A stretch of 64,000 bases of DNA from Toxonevra muliebris. Its lineage: Eukaryota; Arthropoda; Insecta; Diptera; Pallopteridae. Made by a program: the position numbers and the translations under genes. The stretch is taken from NCBI GenBank assembly GCA_963691655.1, contig OY829327.1:52340079-52404078 (forward strand), written 5' to 3'. The notes beneath the pieces were generated by a model. The model saw only the letters and a list, made by a program, of their open reading frames with translations. It was not told where the DNA came from and did not search any database. Below are positions 59,209-64,000 of this stretch, piece after piece; within the stretch, counting starts at the first letter, position 1; the number at the start of each line of letters is the position of its first letter.

Positions 59209-60253
59209 GACGCATTTTTTTACAAATCGAACACTTTTATTGGTCAACATTTTTAATTTGCTTCAAATTTTTTTTACGCGGTTCTTATAGAAAATAAGCG
59301 GACTTGTAGTCCGCCATTTTTTTTTTTTTTTTCTATCACTATTTTTGAAAATATAGAGAGCTATAGTTTACGTGATTCGCCGATTACAGCCTTTTTCAAA
59401 TCGCGATAACTCCACTTCTGTTTATCACATTGAGTAAAATGAGCAACCACTTTAAAGGTATTGAAAATCTCTATATTTGTGTATTATTAGTTGTAAAGAT
59501 TGTTTCAGAAAAATATTTGTTATTAACAATTAAATAATTGAAATTCAGTTTACTATTCGTTCGGAATGGAATAAAGAATTAAAAAAAATACTATCCTATT
59601 CCTTGGAAAATTTCCTATAGAAAACATATTTTTTCAGAGTGGTAGATTCATATTGGCTATATAAAATTCATTAATTACGACGGAAGAATGCGCTTCGCGA
59701 CGCGTAACGTGGCAGAATACATTCAATCACTACGCATCACTAAGTTACGGAGGCTAAGAAGTAAATGCAATGAAAATATAACATTCGGCTATTATTAATT
59801 CAATAAATTCTTCATCCTGCATTACATTAAAAACTTTCCGTTGTAGTAGTTATGAAATATCCTTCAGAATAGATTGATCGATTTTCTAACGAATACAGCA
59901 TCCAAATTTTGAAACTTTAAAAAAGATTCCTAATTCTTAATTAAATTAGGCAAGGAATTATACATTTTAATGCTCCGATAAAATAAATAATTTTGACTAT
60001 TTTTCAATACCTTTAAAATGGTTGTTCATTTTACTCAATGCGATAAACAGAAGTGGAGTTATTGCGATTTGAAAAAGGCTATAATCGGCGAATCACGTAA
60101 ACTTTACCTCTCTTTATTTTCGAAAATAGTGATAGAAAAAACAAATGGCGGACTACAAGTCCGCTTATTTTGTATAGAAACCGCGTAAAAAAAATTTGAA
60201 GCAAATCAAAAATGTTGACCAATAAAAGTGTTCGATTTGTAAAAGAATGCCTC
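59209..60253. mobile_element. 1-kb foldback element with 250-bp arms
   Basis: Left arm 59209-59467 and right arm 60001-60253 are inverted copies with scattered mismatches and small indels, from GA-GCATT-TTTTACAAATCG at the ends to GGTATTGAAAA inside. ATAT flanks both ends (59205-59208, 60254-60257), and the reading frame of the interrupted retrotransposon rejoins as E-E-S-S-I-C-R-F across it. Each arm includes a small hairpin GCGGACTTGTAGTCCGC. The central 530 bp is unrelated AT-rich DNA. No transposase. Confidence 0.92.
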
Positions 60254-60475
60254 ATATGTAGATTTTATAATGAGGAAAATGAATCATCAGAACATATTTT
60301 AGCTCAGTGTGGAGCACTGTTCAACTGAAGAATGAAATGTCTGGGCACTGGGTATTAAGTGCCTAGCACAATAGGAAAATTAGACTAAATAGAGAAGAGG
60401 GACATTCAATATATCTTGCAGCACGCGGTACAACGACAAAAACCTCTCTACCAATACAATACAATAAAATAGCAT
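60254..60475 (+). pseudogene. Non-LTR C-terminal cysteine motif and 3' UTR
   Basis: Continues the reading frame after the foldback element: C-R-F-Y-N-E-E-N-E-S-S-E-H-I-L-A-Q-C-G-A-L. This is the C-x-x-C...H-x4-C zinc-knuckle-like motif found after RNase H in I- and LOA-type elements, with the second Cys changed to Tyr. About 150 bp of apparent 3' UTR follows. Confidence 0.7.
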
Positions 60476-61590
60476 AACAACGTGAAAAAACCATCAAAAA
60501 AAATGGGCCGCCATTTTCCTAAGTATTAGCTTTTTACACCAAATGTTGATACAAATTCCAGAGAATTCTATGAGCTTTCAAAATTCAATACTAAAATTGG
60601 TTTCAGATGACTCAGTGCTGAGCCCGATGAGAAGTACTCGGAAGAATATATAATATTTTATTATGAAATGGGAAAAAAACCGAATTGATACTTGGAATCA
60701 GAAAGAAGGATCAGATATGAAAAAAAATTGTTTTTTGGGAATAAAAAAAAAAAAATAAGTTTGTGAAAATCATTAGTTTGTAACTCAACAACAGAGTATT
60801 TAAAAAACAAAACACAAATATAAACCTATATTACTCAACAACACCGATGTAGCGTGCATATTAATGATTTAAAAAAAACAGTTGAAAATTAAAAAAAAAA
60901 AATATGGATAAAAATATGCGAGTTAGTATTTTTATATTTATTCGATTATATTTAGTCAAATATTAAAATTAATTTCAATTACTCACGCTACCGGCCACAG
61001 AGAATTTATTGCATTTAATATGAAAATCGTGGCTTCCCATAGTTAAATTTATATCAATGCGCTATTAGGAAAATGTTCTCTCGCCCACGCTGAGGTAGAG
61101 ATTTTAATTTTAAGCCATGTAATTACATTTTAAAACAATGCATTCACGTTCTCTAATGCAGGGAATTTTAGTTGTAGGCCCAGCATTGTGTAAATTAGTT
61201 GCATTTCACTTGTGTGAACGCTATTTTCATAGAATGCATAGTGGTTAGTGGCATGAAGGCCAAAAGGGAAACTAAAGGCAGAGATGGGAAGAAGAATCTG
61301 GTTTAAATACCTTCAGACTATGTGGATTCATTTAGTAGCAAATAAATTAAATTAATTTTCATAATTCATAGCACGTTTTGTTATTCATTTTGAAATTATT
61401 TGTATTGTTTCTCCTCTACACAGAGTGTGTGCGGCATTGGTTTTAATTGGCGAGAGATTTAAAAATATACAATTAGGTAACAATTAACGTGAATGAAATC
61501 TGTGCATGTGTGTAGAAAAATGTACGAATTTTTAATAAAATAAATATGAAACAGTTAATATGATAAATGCCACTGGAATGGCAGACTAAA
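60476..61590. other. Unassigned AT-rich interval
   Basis: No gene or TE end was recognised; A-runs near 60738-60755 and 60890-60903. Confidence 0.55.
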
Positions 61591-61598
61591 GTTCAAAT

Positions 61599-61995
61599 CA
61601 GGGGCTGTTCTAGGATTTGGGTTGGGGGGGGGGGCTGATTTTACTAAATTATAGCATAAATTTTTAGACTCAATATCGACCTAGACCTAGACCGAAAACT
61701 AGTGCAAAAATTTTATCAATGTTCATACCAAAAATACTGAGACCAAAATTCAAACTAAAATCGAACAGAAATTTATGCTGAAATTTCGACCAAAGTTCAA
61801 ACTAAAATTCAAGCATTTTTTTATTTAGATCGAAGCTCAAACCAAGATTCAAATCAGATCAGATTTTTGATTTCTCAAAAATCACTGTTTATTAAAAATA
61901 TACTGCTCCTTGCATATATTTGGTAAATCAAGATTGTCGAGATCCGGGGTGGGGGCTTCCCTTGTAGCCCCCTCCTCCCTATGGACAAGCCACTG
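61599..61995. mobile_element. 397-bp hAT MITE with internal degenerate repeats
   Basis: Ends CAGGGGCTGTTCTAGG and, inward from the right, CAGTGGCTTGTCCATAGG. Flanking octamers GTTCAAAT (61591-61598) and GTTCAAAA (61996-62003) match at 7 of 8. A G-run lies near the left end and C-rich sequence near the right. The interior holds degenerate repeats of the type ACC-AAATTCAAACTAAAAT (near 61735-61850). No coding. Confidence 0.82.
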
Positions 61996-62003
61996 GTTCA
62001 AAA

Positions 62004-64000
62004 TGATTCTGTGTTAGAGGAGGCGAAGGCAGTTTTCTAATGTTTCAATTCTGGCAAATAATAACTTACATATTATTTATTTTTTTTTTTTTTTGATTAC
62101 GGGGAGGACTTAATATTCAAATGCTGCGACTTAAAAGATCTTTTGTGCCTACACCCGGCCAGAATCCAAGTTTAGAACATCATGTGCAGAAAAGGATCTA
62201 ATCTCAGTAGTTATAACTTATTTGAACTAAATAGATGGAAATTCAGTGTGTTTATCAAATTACATGTTTATCTACTAATTTTGTAATATGCGAATTGAAT
62301 CTGCAATATAATTACCAAACGAATGTTTTTCGCCCACTTCTAACTCACTGTAAATATGCAGAATTCCAGAATTCCTGAAAAATGTAATTTAATGTTATAA
62401 TGTTTTCACATTATTTTGAAATTGAATATATTCTTTGGAAAAACAAATATGGAATCAAGTTAACTTAATGTAAAAGTATAAAATTACCAAGAAAAAAAAT
62501 ATCAAGACAAATTAGGTAAACGAGAATTTATAGCAGCACATCACTAACAATTACTACAACAACAACAACATCATCAACAAACCCCTTTAGCTTTAGCTTT
62601 TTACGAGTAGAAGTAAAAACGTTGAACGACAAATAAACGGAAAGTTCAAAAAGACGACGACGCTGACGACAATTCATTTTTTTTTCTTTTTTTTTTGCTA
62701 CTGTCTTTCTTTGCTTTCTTTGTGATACATGAGCATCATTATTTATGCCACTATACCTACACATACATATATACACTTATGAATACACAAATATAAACAA
62801 ACATACATATGTATGTATGTGCGTACTAAAATTTACCCTTCAACTAAAGTTGCCATTTATATGTTTACATATGTACCCAACAAGGATGGCGGCATCTTGT
62901 ACACTACACGTTTGTATGAGTGTGTGTGTGTGTTGCATAAAATACACTTACAGGTTAAAAATATTAAATGACATTTATTATTTTATGTTGTCATAGCGAA
63001 AAATATGGCGTACTTATGATAAACGGAAGTAAAAGTGAAAACCAAATGGAAAACTACAAAATACATACAAGCACACATGCATACAGTTACGGACATTAAT
63101 ATAGGATCACTAATTTTTCAAATTCATTTTTGAATATTTTATTAATATATTGTTTTATCAGTAGAAGGAAGATTATTTTAATGAAAATAATAGGAAAACT
63201 AAAATCTACAGAATCCCGCAAAGCAATAATTGATTGTCCTAATTTTTAAGGCTGAAAATCGACAAATTTTTCTTACTCGTTTAATTTGTTTGATATTAAA
63301 TTGAAACTTTTAAAATGCCGTTTATTATTTTTATTTTAGATTGACCAAAAAGGACCTGTGGTTGCAACCGACTATGACGCCTTCTGCCGAAAAACGGAGA
63401 ACACCAAAAAGAAGAAATAAATTTGGAATAAAGTTTTGACATAAAATATTAATATGTAAAAAGTTACAATTTACTATAAAATCTCATAAGATCAACGAGA
63501 AAAAAAATGAAATTGCTCGATTTCAGCCTCAAAAATTTGGAAGAGGCCTTAACCCTCTTGTAGGTTAATTTTTTAACTATAAAAAATATAATGATTGGTT
63601 GATTTAAATGTCGGAAATGAAATAAAAAATCGAATTGGTGTCATTATTTTTGCTCGAGGTAAGAAAATAGGTGGTCTATTAAATAGCTTGTAGTTCCGAT
63701 AAATGGAAAAGTAAAAAATTATTATGCATTCAAATTGCATAAATGTAAAATATGTTCAATTTCCTTCTTCCTAATACCTTTTCATTCAACTCAAAAAAAA
63801 CAACTATAAATTTTTTTTATTATTAATTAAAATTATCGCAAATAATTTTAATATCATGCAAAATATTTTTTTTTTTTCGTCAGTTACTCGAAATCTGAAC
63901 TTCAACTGACAATAAAATCAAAACAAAACAACGCGCAGAGTACTGAAGCTACGCAGCGCAGATAGTTTGAATTGCCACTAGTTCGAAGCTTTTAGTTACA
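62004..64000. other. Unassigned AT-rich interval to window end
   Basis: CAA/CAT patch near 62555-62580 and an ACATACATATGTATGTATGT tract near 62803-62822. A possible single Tc1-type end ACAGTTACGGACATTAATAT is at 63084, with no partner found. The last 150 bp (GCGCAGAG, CTACGCAGCGCAG) is GC-richer and could be the edge of a new element or a transcribed leader. No coding exon seen. Confidence 0.5.

Larger units (their letters stand above)
58032..60475 (+). mobile_element. I/LOA-type non-LTR remnant, split by foldback element
   Basis: Carries the RT palm and thumb, an RNase H domain and, beyond an inserted foldback element, a C-terminal cysteine motif and probable 3' UTR ending in ACAATACAATAAAATA repeats near 60475. 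The RT fingers, endonuclease and gag-like ORF are absent, so it is 5'-truncated. RNase H downstream of RT points to the I or LOA group rather than jockey; the clade is tentative. Confidence 0.75.

Noticed and set aside
63551..63571. TTAACCCTCTTGTAGGTTAA as a piggyBac end
   Set aside because: No partner end in the window; a TTAACCC string alone is insufficient.
63084..63640. Tc1-like element starting ACAGTTACGGACATTAATAT with a small ORF near 63375
   Set aside because: Only one end seen; the short lysine/arginine-rich frame lacks recognisable transposase motifs.
1..64000. CRISPR arrays, operons, tRNA or rRNA genes
   Set aside because: No regularly spaced short repeats with unique spacers, no clustered prokaryotic-style genes, and no cloverleaf with a typical internal promoter was seen by eye.

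Overview
This is AT-rich, non-coding DNA from an insect. It is most likely a higher dipteran (brachyceran fly), and a tephritid-like fly is the best guess. The reasons are the abundant (CA)n, ATGT and CAA/CAG microsatellites, the many Tc1/mariner, hAT and piggyBac-type elements, and two pieces of a DD41D transposase of the kind described from tephritids (rosa group). The species call is inference. I found no convincing host exon, tRNA, rRNA or CRISPR array. The window reads as a large intron or intergenic region that is a graveyard of transposable elements (TEs). Almost all ORFs over 60 codons are either TE fragments or chance openings in simple sequence.

Layout. 0-2 kb: a possible piggyBac-type MITE and two tandem copies of an approximately 310-bp foldback MITE (third copy at 16.5 kb). 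2-9 kb: unassigned AT-rich DNA with half of a MITE at 6.0 kb. 9-10 kb: a solo LTR with TATA box, poly(A) signal and a 46-bp tandem repeat. 10.0-13.2 kb: a hAT element with a perfect 8-bp target duplication, carrying a decayed transposase 3' end and interrupted by a second, unrelated hAT element. 15.6 kb: a pogo/Tigger-like element. 16.9 kb: the N-terminal piece of a DD41D transposase. 19.7-23.7 kb: a foldback element and three non-LTR reverse transcriptase pieces, the last nearly intact with a poly(A) tail. 24.6 kb: a decayed ORF of an uncharacterised repeat-associated family. 28.1-28.7 kb: a second fragment of the 10-kb hAT family, broken by a 254-bp hAT MITE with a perfect 8-bp duplication. 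29.0 kb: an RNase H scrap. 29.9-30.6 kb: a compact DD41D element whose 5' end has been replaced by an inverted copy of its own 3' end. 32.9-34.3 kb: a 1.4-kb TIR element. 35.7-37.0 kb: a Tc1-like element missing its last catalytic residue. 40.1-42.1 kb: a non-LTR element split by an 870-bp DNA element with clustered GGTATGAGAC motifs. 43.8-45.15 kb: a mariner cut at its third catalytic residue by a palindromic MITE. 45.2-46.0 kb: a second LTR-like sequence. 49.0-49.8 kb: a hAT MITE. 50.5 kb: a dead mariner. 51.1-52.8 kb: a hAT element holding a piggyBac-type element. 54.9-55.7 kb: another piggyBac-type element. 58.0-60.5 kb: a non-LTR element with RT and RNase H, split by a 1-kb foldback element. 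61.6-62.0 kb: a hAT MITE. The rest is unassigned AT-rich sequence.

No pathway or operon is present; the biology is transposon nesting. Several insertions can be dated relative to each other because the host element can be rejoined across them. The best candidates for something undescribed are the GGTATGAGAC element at 40.3-41.1 kb with its possible spliced mini-gene, the inverted-duplication DD41D derivative at 29.9 kb, and the observation that four unrelated TIR/foldback families all sit in the same ATAT target.
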